A stretch of DNA of 64,000 nt from Chrysophaeum taylorii. Its lineage: Eukaryota; Sar; Pelagophyceae; Pelagomonadales; Pelagomonadaceae. Where the stretch lies: positions 81,553 through 145,552 of the forward strand of contig JAQMWT010000553.1 of NCBI GenBank assembly GCA_029834535.1, read 5' to 3'. Shown here one piece after another: positions 37,301 to 47,450 of the stretch (its first letter is position 1; each line of letters starts with the position of its first letter). Position numbers and translations under genes: made by a program. The notes under the pieces are model-generated. The model saw nothing but the letters and a program-made list of their open reading frames with translations. It was not told the DNA's origin and ran no database searches.

Positions 37301-39346
37301 ATGTGGCTGTCGCGCGTGCAAAGTCTGGCGCCGGCGCCCCCCGAAACGCCGGGCAATGACGACGACTTCGAGGAGGATGGGAGCTCGAACGACGACGCAT
37401 ACTCGCGGCTGGACAAGCACGACTCGCCGGCGGCCGTGGAGGCGACGCCGGCGAGGGCGAGCCTCGAGGTGTATTACGAGGAGGGGAAACAGGCCCCGCA
37501 GGGGAAATTGATGTTTCCCGACGGCAGCCGGTACGACGGCGGGTTCGAAAATGGAAAAATGCACGGAGCGGGGACTTTATTTTTCGCGAGCTCGGACGTC
37601 TACGAAGGCGAGTGGCGAGAGGGTAAATTCCACGGATTTGGTACGTCGTCTCCCGAGAGACGCGGGAAACCCTCGTACCGTAGGGAAGCTGACGTACGCG
37701 AACGGCGATTCGTACGACGGCGAGTGGTCCGAGGGCCGCAAGAACGGACATGGAGTCTTCGCGGGAACGAACGACGCGCGGTACGAAGGAGACTGGGTCG
37801 ACGACGCGATCTCCGGCCAGGTCGGTGCGGCCCGCGCGAATCATAATTTTGACTGACGCAGGGGACGATTCGGTACCCCGACGGCCGGACATACACGGGC
37901 GGATTCGAAAACTTCGACAAGTCGGGCCACGGCCGCTGTCAATACGCGAACGGCGCTATCTACGAGGGCGAGTGGCTTCGCAACAAACGTCACGGAAAGG
38001 TGTGTCGCGATTTCTTGTTTTTTTGTTGTGAGAAAAGCTCAATCAATCACAGGGTCTCGTCGTGTACGCGAGCGGTGCCCAGTACGACGGCATGTGGGAC
38101 GAGGGCAAGTACGAGGGAACTGGCACCTACGTTTACACGTGCGGAGACCTATACGAGGGCGGGTTCCACGACAGCCGCAAGCACGGCATTGGAAAATACA
38201 CGTGGAACGCCAATGGCCGCGGCCGAGCAGGTACCCCCGCCAAGAGTGAGCCGGCGTCGGTTCCTCCTCCGTCGGAGGCCACCAGTCCGACGGCGGCCGC
38301 GGCGACGCTCGAGCCAGCTCCCTTGGAGGCGTCGTCCAGAGGTAACTCGGAAGGGGTCGCCACCCCGACGCAACACCGCGCGCCGGCGACGCCGACGACG
38401 GCATCGCGATCAGCATCGCCACCGCCGTCGACGCCGGCGTCGGTCGCGAGCAGCGCCAAAGCTCCGTCGACGATCGACTCGGAGCGCATGCGCCTCTTCA
38501 AGAAGGCAGAACTCATACGCAACAACCGCGCCGCCCAGCTCGACGCGCAAGCGGCCAAATCAAAGGACGCGGCGCACAGGGAGCTCTTTCACCGCGCGGC
38601 CGAGGTCGTCGGCGAGGGCACCACGAAGGACATGACCAGTTTCGAGGACAAGGTCGTCGACGAGCACAACTTTGCCCGAACCAAACCGGCCAAGTACGCT
38701 GCCGAGCGCGTGCGGCCGCTCCTGGCCAAGGCTCGCGGCCGCTCGCTCGTCATCGGCGGCAAGGAAATGCCGACCAAAGAAGGGCTCTTTGCTGTCAACG
38801 ATCTCCTCGCGACGCTGGCTAACTCCCCTCCTTGCGCCGCTCTCGAGTGCGTCGTTTCCCCTTAATTGGTCGCAACGCGCCTTTCTTTGCAGGCTTAACT
38901 ACGCGATCAGTCGTGCCGCGACGGAGCACGCGCGCGATTTGAGTGAGTCCGTGGCGCTTCGCGTCGAGCGCTTCACGTCGCACAGGCGAGCGCGGCGTGC
39001 TCGACGCGGTCGGCTTCGACGGGGCCAACCTCGCGACGCGAATGAAACGTCATGGCAAGTGTTCTGCCTGCGCCGAGGCCTTTGGCACAATGCTCGAGTC
39101 GCCGGCCGACATCGTCCTCGCAATGCTCATCGACGACGGTGCGATGCCGCCTCTGTTTTGCGTAATCGTTATTTCTTCTTCTTCTTCTTCTTCTTCTTCT
39201 CAGGCAAGTACGATCGCCGCAACCGCAAGACCATCCTCAATCCAAACTTCACCACTGTCGGCTGCTCGCCGCTCACGCCGCATCCCAAGTACGACACCTG
39301 CATTGTCGTCGACTACGCTGCTGGCTTCGAGCAGCTCAAGGTGTAA
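37301..39346 (+). CDS. MORN-repeat protein fused to a CAP/SCP domain (7 exons)
   Basis: Exons 37301-37640, 37684-37820, 37862-37999, 38053-38846, 38893-38942, 38986-39138 and 39204-39346 give 584 aa. All six introns (41-65 bp) are GT-AG and the frame closes at TAA. After an acidic N-terminus come eight MORN repeats (YDGGFENGKMHG, YEGEWREGKFHG, YDGEWSEGRKNG and so on, ~60-240), a Pro/Ala/Ser linker, and a CAP domain. The CAP core runs from DEHNFARTKPAKYA through EHARDLSERGVLDAVG, ADIVLAMLIDDG and RKTILNPNFTTVGCS to VVDYAAGF. MORN repeats bind membrane lipids or scaffold cytoskeleton. CAP proteins are mostly secreted, and no signal peptide is visible here, so an intracellular CAP is implied. 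Confidence 0.85.
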
Positions 39347-39655
39347 GGCCGCCCAAGCAAGACCCCACCGCTTTTCGTGCTGTTGCTTTCTGTCACATAC
39401 GAGGTCATCATCATCGCCACCATCTCGGCTTTCATACATACACACACACGCGCGCACACAGAGAGGGCGGCACGCGTCGAGCGTGAGGAATCATAAAGCT
39501 ACAACAACAACAACAACAAGAACAGCGAGATCTCATCATCGGGACCCGACGACGACCTCGAGAAGAAAACGACCTCGACAGTGTGGATAGAGCCGCAGTT
39601 TTAAATCAAAACCCACCGCGTGTTGTTGTTCGCTCGTTCCTTTGTACCTGTAAAG
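39347..39655. other. Convergent spacer with simple repeats
   Basis: About 310 bp with CACA/ACGC and CAACAA runs (39430-39520). No coding signal. Confidence 0.5.
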
Positions 39656-41113
39656 CTAGCAACGCGCTTCGGAGGCGACCCGAATGGCTTGGTCTCGCCA
39701 GAGCTGGGCGCAGGAGAGGTCGTAGCCGAGGCGGCGGCCGAGACCGCGGAGGAGGAGAGAGACGCGGGCGACGAGCATGTAACCCTTGGGAATTGTGAGG
39801 AGTTTGTCCTGGGTCTCGAGGGACTGGAGGAATTTATATGGCGAGCAGTCGACGATATTTCTGTCAAAACACTGCGTGGCGAAGGCGACGATAAAGTCGG
39901 GGTCCATGCGTCGCGACTTGAAGCCGAGGTCGGCCATCGCGGCGACGATCGCGGGTCGGTCGCTCGCGGCGAGCGCGACGTAGAGCGCAGCGATGCGTCT
40001 TCGTTCAATGTCGTCGAAGGTCTTGAAGTTTCCGTAGTCGATGAGGCCGAGCGCGCCCTTGGGGTGGTTGAGGCAGAGGACGTTACCGGGCTACGATAAA
40101 CAGCGTCGTCTCGCGACACAAAAACCGAAACTCACGTGGGGGTCCGCGCTGAAGTGTCCGTCCATGAAGATCATGTCGGCGTTGGCCCGCGCGACGAGGG
40201 CGAGGGCTTTTCTTCCCCTAGCGCGGAGGCGGTAGAGGGCCCACGCGCGCCAGAGCGCGGGCCTTCGGACGGCGCGCTCGTAATCGGCGCGGAGCGCGTC
40301 GCGGAGCGAGACGCCGTCGAGCCAGTCCATGACGAGGACGCGCTTCGTCGCGAGGACGGAGCGCGGCACGACGATGCGCTTTTGATTGGCGAGGTAGGCG
40401 GCGACGTGGTCCATGCGGCGCGCCTCGCGAGCGTAGTCGAACTCGCCTCGCACTCGTTCGCGGAACTCGTCGACCGCCGGCAATAGCGCCGGCTTGACGA
40501 CGCGGACGACGCGGCGGATGTTGCCGAGGTCGGTCATCATGAGCCGGTCGACGCCGGGGTACATGATCTTGACGGCGACGGGCCTGCCGCCGTAGACCGC
40601 ACGGTGGACCTGGCCGACCGACGCGGCCGCGTGCGGTCGCAGGTCGAAGGCCTCGAACACCGCGTCGACGGGCTGCCCGAGCTCGGCCTCGATCACGCGG
40701 CACGTCTCGCGCCACGGCCGCGGCGGCGCGTCGTCGACGAGGGTCTCGAGGCGCCGAACCCACGCCTCGGGCAGCACCTCGGGAAACGCGGTCGACACGA
40801 GCTGCCCGGCCTTGACGTACGCGCCGCCCAGGACCCCCACGAGATCCTCGATTTGCCGGCTCGTCGCCTCGTGGGTCTCGGCCATCGACCCGCGCACCGC
40901 GTAGCACGCCGCGTACTGAGCGAGGATCAACGCGATCCCCGCCTGGAACCGCGCCGCTCGACGCGCGGGCTCAGAGGTCGCCACCACGCCGCCCACCCCC
41001 ACGGCGGCGATCATCCGCGGCCGCTCGCGCGCCCACACCCACACCCGCCGAGCACCCTTGGACGGCGGCGATGTCAGGCTCCACGCCAACGGCGCCCACA
41101 CAAACCACATCAA
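39656..41113 (-). CDS. ABC1/ADCK (UbiB-family) atypical kinase
   Basis: Two exons, complement of 40136-41113 and 39656-40090, with a 45-bp GT-AG intron; 470 aa. The KxGQ motif is KAGQLVSTAFPEVLP and the Ala-rich loop AAASVGQVHRA replaces the glycine-rich loop. The ATP lysine is in VAVKIMYPGV, then VLVMDWLDGVSL. The catalytic segment FSADPH|PGNVL is split exactly by the intron, and LIDYG takes the place of DFG. The family supports coenzyme Q synthesis in mitochondria or plastoquinone/tocopherol metabolism in plastids. The N-terminus (MMWFVWAPLAWSL) is hydrophobic and might be a targeting sequence. It lies 43 bp upstream of the RRP45 gene's 3' end on the same strand. Confidence 0.9.
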
Positions 41114-41156
41114 CCCTGATGATGATGATGATGATGATGGTGATTCGGAGGATATA

Positions 41157-42035
41157 TTATTGTGCCCCGAGGCGCTTGATTCGCGCCTCCCGCCAGTGGT
41201 GGTCGGCGCGGTCTAGCTCCTGGCGCAGCCGCGCCTCGAGGTCGGCGATGCGCGGGGCTGCCATGGCGACGCACTGGAGACAGAGGTCCGCCTCCACCGG
41301 CGCCCCGCCCATCTTCTGGAAGGCGCAGATCCGGTGGTGGGGGGTCATGGCGACGCAGAAAATCGCAAGGGCGGCGGCGTTTTCGGCCTCGGTCGGGTCG
41401 ACGACGAGTACGGGGGCCTCGAGGTCGAGGACGGCGAGGGTCGCGTTGAGCGGCACGTGGAGTAGCGGGAGGCCCTGGGGCTCGGGATCCTCGTCGAGAC
41501 CGCGCGTCCGCACCGCGCCGTCTTCCAAACGCTCGACGCGACCGCGTCTGACGTGGCGGAGCGCGGCGACCGCGGCCAGGACGGCAGCATCGGCGGCGTT
41601 GCCGCGTTTCGCGAGGATGTGCACGTCGCACCGCACGCTCCAGACCCACTCGCCAGCAACGACGCACAGCGCGTCTCGGTCGACGACGTCGCAGTCCCGC
41701 ACGAGTCGGCTCACGAGCTGTTCGACCTCGACGACCCAGTGCGGTCGTGGGCCGCCGCTCCCGCCGTCGGTCGCAAGAACCGACGCCTCCACCGACACGC
41801 TCACGCGCCCCTCGAGCGGCCGCGCGGCGTCTGGGGCGACGAGCCCGCAGGTCACGCTGCACACGACGCGACTGCCGCTCTGTAGCGCCACCTCCGCCAC
41901 CGAAACACCCTCGCCCCGGATCAGCCGCACTTCCACCTCGCCCGCCGTCGCGACCCCGCGCCCGTCGTGTCGCACGCCGGACGCCGCCGCGGCGCGCACA
42001 TACTCGCCGTTGAACGCGACATGGCGCATGTGCAC
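41157..42035 (-). CDS. Exosome complex subunit RRP45/EXOSC9-like (RNase PH fold)
   Basis: 292 aa. The order is N-terminal GVRHDGRGV, GEVEVRLIRGEG..VAEVALQSGSRVVCSV, APDAARPLEGRVSVSVEAS, then DALCVVAGEWVWSVRCDVHIL..GN..DAAVLAAVAALRHVRR and the FxV/VLDLEAPVLVVDPTEAEN stretch. This is the RNase PH fold as in RRP45/RRP42-type ring subunits of the eukaryotic exosome, which degrades and processes RNA 3' ends. Ring subunits are catalytically inactive in most eukaryotes. Among the paralogues RRP45 fits best by the HDGR start and the PLEG segment, but RRP42 or RRP43 is not excluded. Confidence 0.72.
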   Translation of the reverse strand: MHMRHVAFNGEYVRAAAASGVRHDGRGVATAGEVEVRLIRGEGVSVAEVALQSGSRVVCSVTCGLVAPDAARPLEGRVSVSVEASVLATDGGSGGPRPHWVVEVEQLVSRLVRDCDVVDRDALCVVAGEWVWSVRCDVHILAKRGNAADAAVLAAVAALRHVRRGRVERLEDGAVRTRGLDEDPEPQGLPLLHVPLNATLAVLDLEAPVLVVDPTEAENAAALAIFCVAMTPHHRICAFQKMGGAPVEADLCLQCVAMAAPRIADLEARLRQELDRADHHWREARIKRLGAQ

Positions 42036-42059
42036 GCGCGGGTTATTATATTGTTGTTA

Positions 42060-42291
42060 AGTATGACGTTGATCGAGGGGGTCGTGGTTGTTGACAGAGA
42101 CAACATCATCATCATCCAAGTTCGAGATCGCCGCCGCGTGGTAGAAAGAAAAGAGGGCACCCACGAGGTACTTAGCTCGAGCCCCCTCGGGCTAAATAAA
42201 TAAATAAATAAATAAATCGGTCGATCGGTCGATCGATCTATCTATCTCTCTCGCGTGGAGTTCATTCGCTCGAGAAACCGAGGTCTCCGAG
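42060..42291. repeat. Spacer with AAAT and GATC microsatellites
   Basis: TAAATAAATAAATAAATAAATAAATCGGTCGATCGGTCGATCGATC-type repeats around 42192-42250 in the 256-bp spacer between RRP45 and the acetyltransferase. Confidence 0.8.
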
Positions 42292-43611
42292 TCAAGCGAC
42301 CGGCGGGACGAGCATAGCAGGCTTTGGGGGCTGAGCGAGGTCCTTGGTGCAGGACTTCCAGGTGGGGCTTGCGGAGTTCTTGCAGATGGCCGTGCAGATG
42401 GCGTCGGCGAGGAGGGCGCGCTTACGGGGGCAGGCGCAGCCGGCGCAGTACTGCTGCGCCTTCTGGGGGAAGTGTTCCTTGAGGTCGTTTTCCGAGACGA
42501 GGCCGTCGTTGTCGGCGTCGAGCTGGAAAAAGAGTTCGCCGATGTCCTTGAGCGGGACGCCGTGCTCGGCGAGGGCCTTCGAAAAGGCGGAAACGCCGAT
42601 CGCGCGCGCCTGGGGCTTGGCGTGCTTGGAAATTTCCCTCCAGACGCAGGCGACGTCGTCGTCGTTGCCGCGCTGGGGGATGACGTTGACGAGGCCGTTG
42701 TCTGACTCTTCGGCCGGGCGCGCCTCCTTGGCACGGCCGACGATTTTTGCGGGCGCGCCGACGGCGGTCGCGCCCGAGGGCACGTGGCGGAGGACGACGG
42801 CCCCCGAACCGACCTTGGCGCCGTCGCCGACATGGATGTTGCCGAGAATGGAGGCCCCCGCGCCGATGAGGACGTACTTGCCGATTTTGGGGTGCCGGTC
42901 GCCCCGGTCCTTGCCGGTCGCCCCGAGCGTGACGCCGTGCAAAAGCGTGCAGCCATCGCCGACGACGGCCGTCTCGCCGATGACGACGCCCGTGCCGTGG
43001 TCAAACATGACGCCGCACGAGATCTCGGCCGCCGGGTGAATGTCGATGCCCGCGACCTCGGAGACGCGCGACTGGAGCCAGAGGGCGAGGTGCTTGTCGT
43101 CGTGGTCCCACGCCCAGCGCGCGACTCGGTGCGCCTGGATCGCCGCGTAGCCCTTGAAGTACAACAAGACGTCGACGTGCGCGTCGCAGGCCGGGTCTCG
43201 CTCCATCACGGCGAGGCAGTCGCGCCGAATGCACGTCCCAGCGGGCCAGCCGTGCTCGCTAAAGTAGGGATCGCTCAGTGCGCGGCGGCACGCCGCGAAG
43301 AGGTCGGTCCGCGAGACTCCCTTGCCCGCGAACCTGTTGGCGAGGCACGCGGCGACGGCCTCTTCAAACGAAGTCGCTTCCAAGATTCCCCCAAAGAACT
43401 TGCTCAATAAGGGCTGTCGTGCCGTCGCAGCTTTGGCTTCGTGCATGGCGGCCTCGAACATCGGGTCGGCCTTCATCGCGGCGGCCTGCTTCCGCCGCTT
43501 CCGCCGTTCGACGAGGGCGATCTGGACCGCGAAGCACCCGACCACCACGCCCACGACCACGGCGGCCTCGAACAACTCGAGCTCCGACACGCAATACATC
43601 CTCCTCCTCAC
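42292..43611 (-). CDS. Serine O-acetyltransferase with C-terminal EF-hand
   Basis: 439 aa. Residues ~14-32 form a membrane anchor. The SAT helical domain has DPACDAHVDVLLYFKGYAAIQAHR with the catalytic Asp/His. A left-handed beta helix follows: DIHPAAEISCG, DHGTGVVIGETAVVGD, GVTLGATGKDRGDRHPKIG, LIGAGASILGN and VGAPAKIVG. It makes O-acetylserine for cysteine synthesis. At ~320-390 is an EF-hand unit with the loop DADNDGLVSENDL (all six ligand positions plausible). The end is Cys-rich (CAGCACPRKRALL, AICKNS, SCTKD). SAT is normally regulated by cysteine feedback and by the complex with O-acetylserine lyase through the SAT C-terminus; here that end is replaced by the EF-hand module, suggesting Ca2+ control (inference). 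Confidence 0.88.
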   Translation of the reverse strand: MRRRMYCVSELELFEAAVVVGVVVGCFAVQIALVERRKRRKQAAAMKADPMFEAAMHEAKAATARQPLLSKFFGGILEATSFEEAVAACLANRFAGKGVSRTDLFAACRRALSDPYFSEHGWPAGTCIRRDCLAVMERDPACDAHVDVLLYFKGYAAIQAHRVARWAWDHDDKHLALWLQSRVSEVAGIDIHPAAEISCGVMFDHGTGVVIGETAVVGDGCTLLHGVTLGATGKDRGDRHPKIGKYVLIGAGASILGNIHVGDGAKVGSGAVVLRHVPSGATAVGAPAKIVGRAKEARPAEESDNGLVNVIPQRGNDDDVACVWREISKHAKPQARAIGVSAFSKALAEHGVPLKDIGELFFQLDADNDGLVSENDLKEHFPQKAQQYCAGCACPRKRALLADAICTAICKNSASPTWKSCTKDLAQPPKPAMLVPPVA

Positions 43612-43895
43612 AAATTAGAGAACCATCAACCGAGCGCGCCGCTCTGCGGTTGCATCATTCGTTCGTACCCTTCCCGCACCAAAAGACCACGACGACGAAC
43701 CTGCGAGGAGCGTTCCACGTTCCGACGACGACGGCATAAAGTAATTAGGGTTAGGGTGGGGTGTTTGATCACCCACCCGTCTGCTGCTGCTCGGCACGAA
43801 GTGATTTGTTGTTGTTACGAGCGTTGTTCGAGCGAGGACGAAAGCAGTAGCGCACTCGTTCCCGGTCCGTGTACTCCACTGCGCTACTGCTACGT

Positions 43896-46348
43896 CTACT
43901 TGGTCGTCGTCGTCATCGTCGTCGTCGTCGCCATCGGTTTCGCCGATGATGACGTTGAGGAGGTCGTCGTCGGCACGCAGCGCGAAACTTTCTGGGCGAA
44001 CCGCAGCGAACAGAGGGTTTCTCGCTCGTGAATGGTCTCGGGCGCGACCTGCGAGGGGGAACTCGAGCTCTAGTCGTCGAAAAAAAGGAACGCACGTTGA
44101 TGATCGCGAGGGTCTTGGCGTCGCCGCCGAGGAACGGCTGGAGGAGAAAAGTGAGTTTCGAGTCGCGGTAGGGGACGTGGGATGCGGGGGGCGTTGAGGA
44201 GAGGGCGGAAATGACGTTGCCGAGGGCGGCGAGCGAGGAGTTGATGGCCTGGGCCTCCTTGAGGAGGCGCTTGTCGTCGTTCGAGCCGGAAATCGAGAGC
44301 CGCTCGGAGCCCGCGAGGTCGACGAGGTTAAAGACGCCGCTGGAGGTCTCGACGCCATCGGTACCGTTGAGGCGAAGCGAGAAGATGCAGTGGGAGCGGC
44401 TCGAGTTGGCGTTTGACTTGGTCGCGCCGACCTTGCGCCTTTTTTGCGCCTTGGCGAGCACGGCCGCGGCCGCGCGGGGCGAGTCGACCGGGAGGCGCGT
44501 CTGGTTCGCAATCTTTGGGACCTGATCGCCCTGGTCGCAGGCAACGAGCGGGGCTCCGTCGTCGGACGCGAGTAGGTCGTAGACCTTTTCGAGGTAGATT
44601 TCGAGCATCTCGACGTGGACGTCGAATCGCCAGCGCGGCTCGAGGTCGGCGATCGCCTCGAAGACGCGGTCGAGCGACCTTCCGAGGATTCCCGGGTGTT
44701 CGGGGGATCCGAGGGTCGTGTGGGTCTTACCGCTGCCGGTTTGGCCGTAGGCGAACACGCACACGGCGAAGCCGTCGATTGCCGAGCGTACGAAGGGCTC
44801 GACCTCGGCGAAGACGGTCGCCTGGTCGGCTCGGGGCGAGAACACGCGGTCGAACGCGAACCGGAACGTGCGTGCTTTGCGCGGCGGACCGCCGGCGGCC
44901 ACGGTCTCGGGGACCTCGACCATCTCGCCCGACGCGCCAGCCGGCGGCCGCGGGCACGCGACAGAGGTTGCCGCTGGCTGTCCCGTTTTCGCGACGTCGA
45001 CCGCCGGCCGCACGCGCACGAACGTCCGAATATTGCCGCGGAGCTCGACGACGCGGTTGTGGAGCGTGCGGCGTACGGCGTCCCAGGCCCGCCTGTCGGC
45101 CTCGAAGGATGCCTCGGCGTGCTGTCGCGCCTCCTCGGCATCGAGCGCGCGCCGCGTCGCCTCCCGCGCCTCGCGTTCGACCCGAGCCTCGACGCTCGCC
45201 TCGAGATCGCGTCGCCGCGCCTCCAACTTGGCCTCGAGATCGCTGCGCCGCGCCTCGAACTCGGCCACGAGATCGCGACGCAACGCCTCGCCCTCCTCGA
45301 CGACGCGGCGCTGCTCGCCGATCGCCGCGTCGAGGTCGCGCTCGAGCGACGCGATCCGCCGCGCGGACGCCAGCTCGCGCTCCTCGCGCTCGCGCCGCGA
45401 CGTCGACTTCTCCTCGTCGACCTCGGCTCGCAGGGCCTCGATCTCGCTGTTTTTGGACGTCGTCAGCGCCTCGAGTTCCGCCTCGAGCGCCTCCCGCTCG
45501 TCGGACCGCGCCGCCTTGAGTGCCTCGACCTCGGCCCCGAGCGCCTCGATTTCTCGTCCGCGCCGATCGTCGTTGACGACGACTCGCGCGATGGCCTCCT
45601 GCTGTTCTCCCTCCTGCGAGGGACCGTTGAGAAGATCTTCCCTGAGCTTGGCGTTGTCATCCATGGCGGCCTTGAGCTTGGCCTCGAGCGCGGCGCGCTC
45701 GCGCTCCGCCGAAGCGAGCTGAAACCTCAGTTGGTCCTCGACGCGTCGCTGGTGGAAATCCAGGACGCGAGCGTCCTTTTCGCCCCGTTCGAGGGCGTCG
45801 CGCCGCGCGCGCTCGGCCTTTTCGAGCTTGACGGTCTGGGCGAAGGCGCGCTGCGCGCGCTTGTGGTGCAGCAACGTCTGGAGCCGCAACGCGGCTACGT
45901 GGCGCGCCGCCTCGCGCGACTCGGTGTCTCGCGGCGTCAGCGCCTCGCGGCAGGGCAGGAGCCGCCACGGCGCGGGCGACCCGCTCAGCGAGGACCGCCC
46001 CGCAGATTCGGCGAGCCTGGTGTACCGCTCCATCTTGCGCTTCTCGGCGCTGATCGCGTCGTTGAGTTCGCGCAGCTCGTTGTTCGCGTCCGTCTTGGAC
46101 GCGGGCGTCCCCTGGCGCCGCTCGCGCAGCGTCGGCTCCTCCTGCGTGTCCTCGCCCGAGAACAGCTTGCCCCCAAAGGTCACGCGGGCTTTGGTGTGTC
46201 GAGGCGGTGAGAAGCACATCGTGAACATCTCGTGCGTCGCCTGATCGGCGCTCCCCGGCGACTCCGGCGTCTTCTCGACGCGAGAGAACGTCCCCACCCG
46301 CTCGCTCGGGGACACGCAGTTCTCTACATTCTCCTTCATCATGGCCAT
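43896..46348 (-). CDS. Kinesin-14-type C-terminal motor protein
   Basis: Complement of 44096-46348 and 43896-44048 with a 47-bp GT-AG intron; 801 aa. N-terminal tail, then a long Glu/Arg coiled coil (~70-430). The motor begins at ~437 after the kinesin-14 neck sequence NRVVELRGNIRTFVRVRP. The P-loop is GQTGSGKTHT (~533-542). Switch I is NANSSRSHCIF and switch II is VDLAGSERL; the microtubule-binding end is HVPYRDSKLTFLLQPFLGG. The second exon gives VAPETIHERETLCSLRFAQ, the conserved motor end, followed by Thr-rich tail. Kinesin-14 motors move toward microtubule minus ends and act in spindle or cilium assembly. Confidence 0.92.
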
Positions 46349-46593
46349 AATATGTGCCAGTGCGGGGCGATGCGGGACTTGGTGCTCCTCCTCTCGAGCA
46401 CCGCTGCAACTTGGGGGACGCGCGCGCCGTTAACAAGCTTTCTTTCAAACCGTCAAAACCCTGCGACGACCCGAAACCCTGCTGCGACCGCCTGAGGGCT
46501 CACAAAATTTTACGATATCCTCCGACCACCACCACCACCACCGTACCAAGGTAGGCGGAGACACATTCTATATTCTAGAGCGCCCGCGCGCCG
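46349..46593. other. Spacer upstream of kinesin gene
   Basis: Holds the kinesin 5' flank and, toward 46594, the end of the GPX transcript. No ORF with coding character. Confidence 0.4.
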
Positions 46594-46658
46594 CCGAGCG
46601 CAGTGTCGGCCAGAGACGACGTCCCAGGTATCGCGTAGTGGCGTCATGGTGCCCTCGG
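46594..46658 (-). promoter_or_regulatory. Candidate SECIS element of the selenoprotein GPX
   Basis: Minus strand, 34 nt after the GPX stop codon. A hand fold gives CCGAG-G-GCA pairing with TGC-G-CTCGG. Next comes a core with 5' ATGA and 3' CGAC, then the GCCA/TGGC and ACG/CGT helices and a ~15-nt apical loop. The usual AA in the apical loop is not there, so this is tentative. A stem of this sort is expected because the upstream UGA cannot be decoded without one. Confidence 0.35.
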
Positions 46659-46692
46659 ACCGCGGCGCGGGTAGATGATATGGTGGTGCTAG

Positions 46693-47379
46693 TTAGAGCT
46701 CTCTGCGGATCGTCGACGCGAGGTTAGCCGGGTGCACGCGAGGATAGGCGGTAACCTTGCCCGCCTTGTCAACGAGGAAGTAGACGCCGAAGTTCCAGTG
46801 AATGACCGGCGTGTTGGTGACAGACTTGAGGTAATGGAAGACAGGATGGGTGTTGGGTCCGTTGACGTCGACCTTCTCGAGAATCGCGAAGCGAGCGCCG
46901 TAGGTTTGCTTGGCGAAGCGAGCCACGTCCTCGCAAGTGCCAGGCTCCTGGTTGCCGAATTGGTTGCAGGGAAAGGCGAGAATCTCGAAGGGTCCGGGCA
47001 TCGTGTCGTAGAGTTCGACGAGCGCTCCGTAGTGGCTGTCGGTGTCGCCTCAGAGCGACGCGACGTTGGTGACGAGGACGACCTTGCCCTCGAGGGACGC
47101 AAAGTCGAGGCGCTCGCCAAAGGACGTGGTGGCCGACAGGTCGTAGAAGGATGCCGCCGGCGCGAAGTTGGGCCCCGCGAATTTTGCGCAAGCCTAAGAA
47201 GGTTAGACATCGTCGTCGTCGTCGTCAACAAGTTGAACGAGGCGTACCTCGGGGCAGTTCGGAAGCATGTAGTTCGGGTTCGCCGTGCACTCACCAACCT
47301 GCGCCCATCCCGCGCAGTTTGGGTGGAGGTCCGCCGTCACGACGGCCACCACTCCCGCCACAACAAGCGGGCGCCACAT
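46693..47379 (-). CDS. GPX: Secreted selenocysteine glutathione peroxidase with ShKT domain
   Basis: Exons are complement 47248-47379 and 46693-47193, with a 54-bp GT-AG intron; 210 aa including Sec92 at UGA 47052-47050. Residues 1-16 are a hydrophobic signal peptide. Residues ~20-52 form a ShKT-like Cys module (NCAGWAQVGECTANPNYM, PNCPEACAKF). The GPX domain runs from FYDLSATTSFG, with VTNVASLUGDTDSHYGALVE at the catalytic site (family NVASxUGxT), then LAFPCNQFGNQEPG (Gln) and VIHWNFGVYFLVDKAG (Trp/Asn of the catalytic tetrad). It reduces peroxides, probably outside the cell or in the endomembrane lumen. A plain ORF search truncates it at the UGA. The start is 71 bp from the divergent neighbour. 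Confidence 0.85.
47050..47052 (-). other. UGA selenocysteine codon
   Basis: Lies exactly where GPX enzymes carry Sec or Cys (ASLUGDT). Both sides read on in the same frame with strong family similarity. Confidence 0.85.
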
Positions 47380-47450
47380 GATTAAAGTCGTCTCCTCCTC
47401 CGAAACTAATAACTAACCCTGGCTCGTTGCCACATATTTTTTGGGTGACG

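Noticed and set aside
43615-43895. Continuation of the kinesin in the Asp-rich frame
   Set aside because: The GT-AG intron 44049-44095 brings the conserved motor end into the other frame, which stops at 43896.
44615-46210. 531-codon plus-strand ORF
   Set aside because: Antisense of the kinesin coiled coil.
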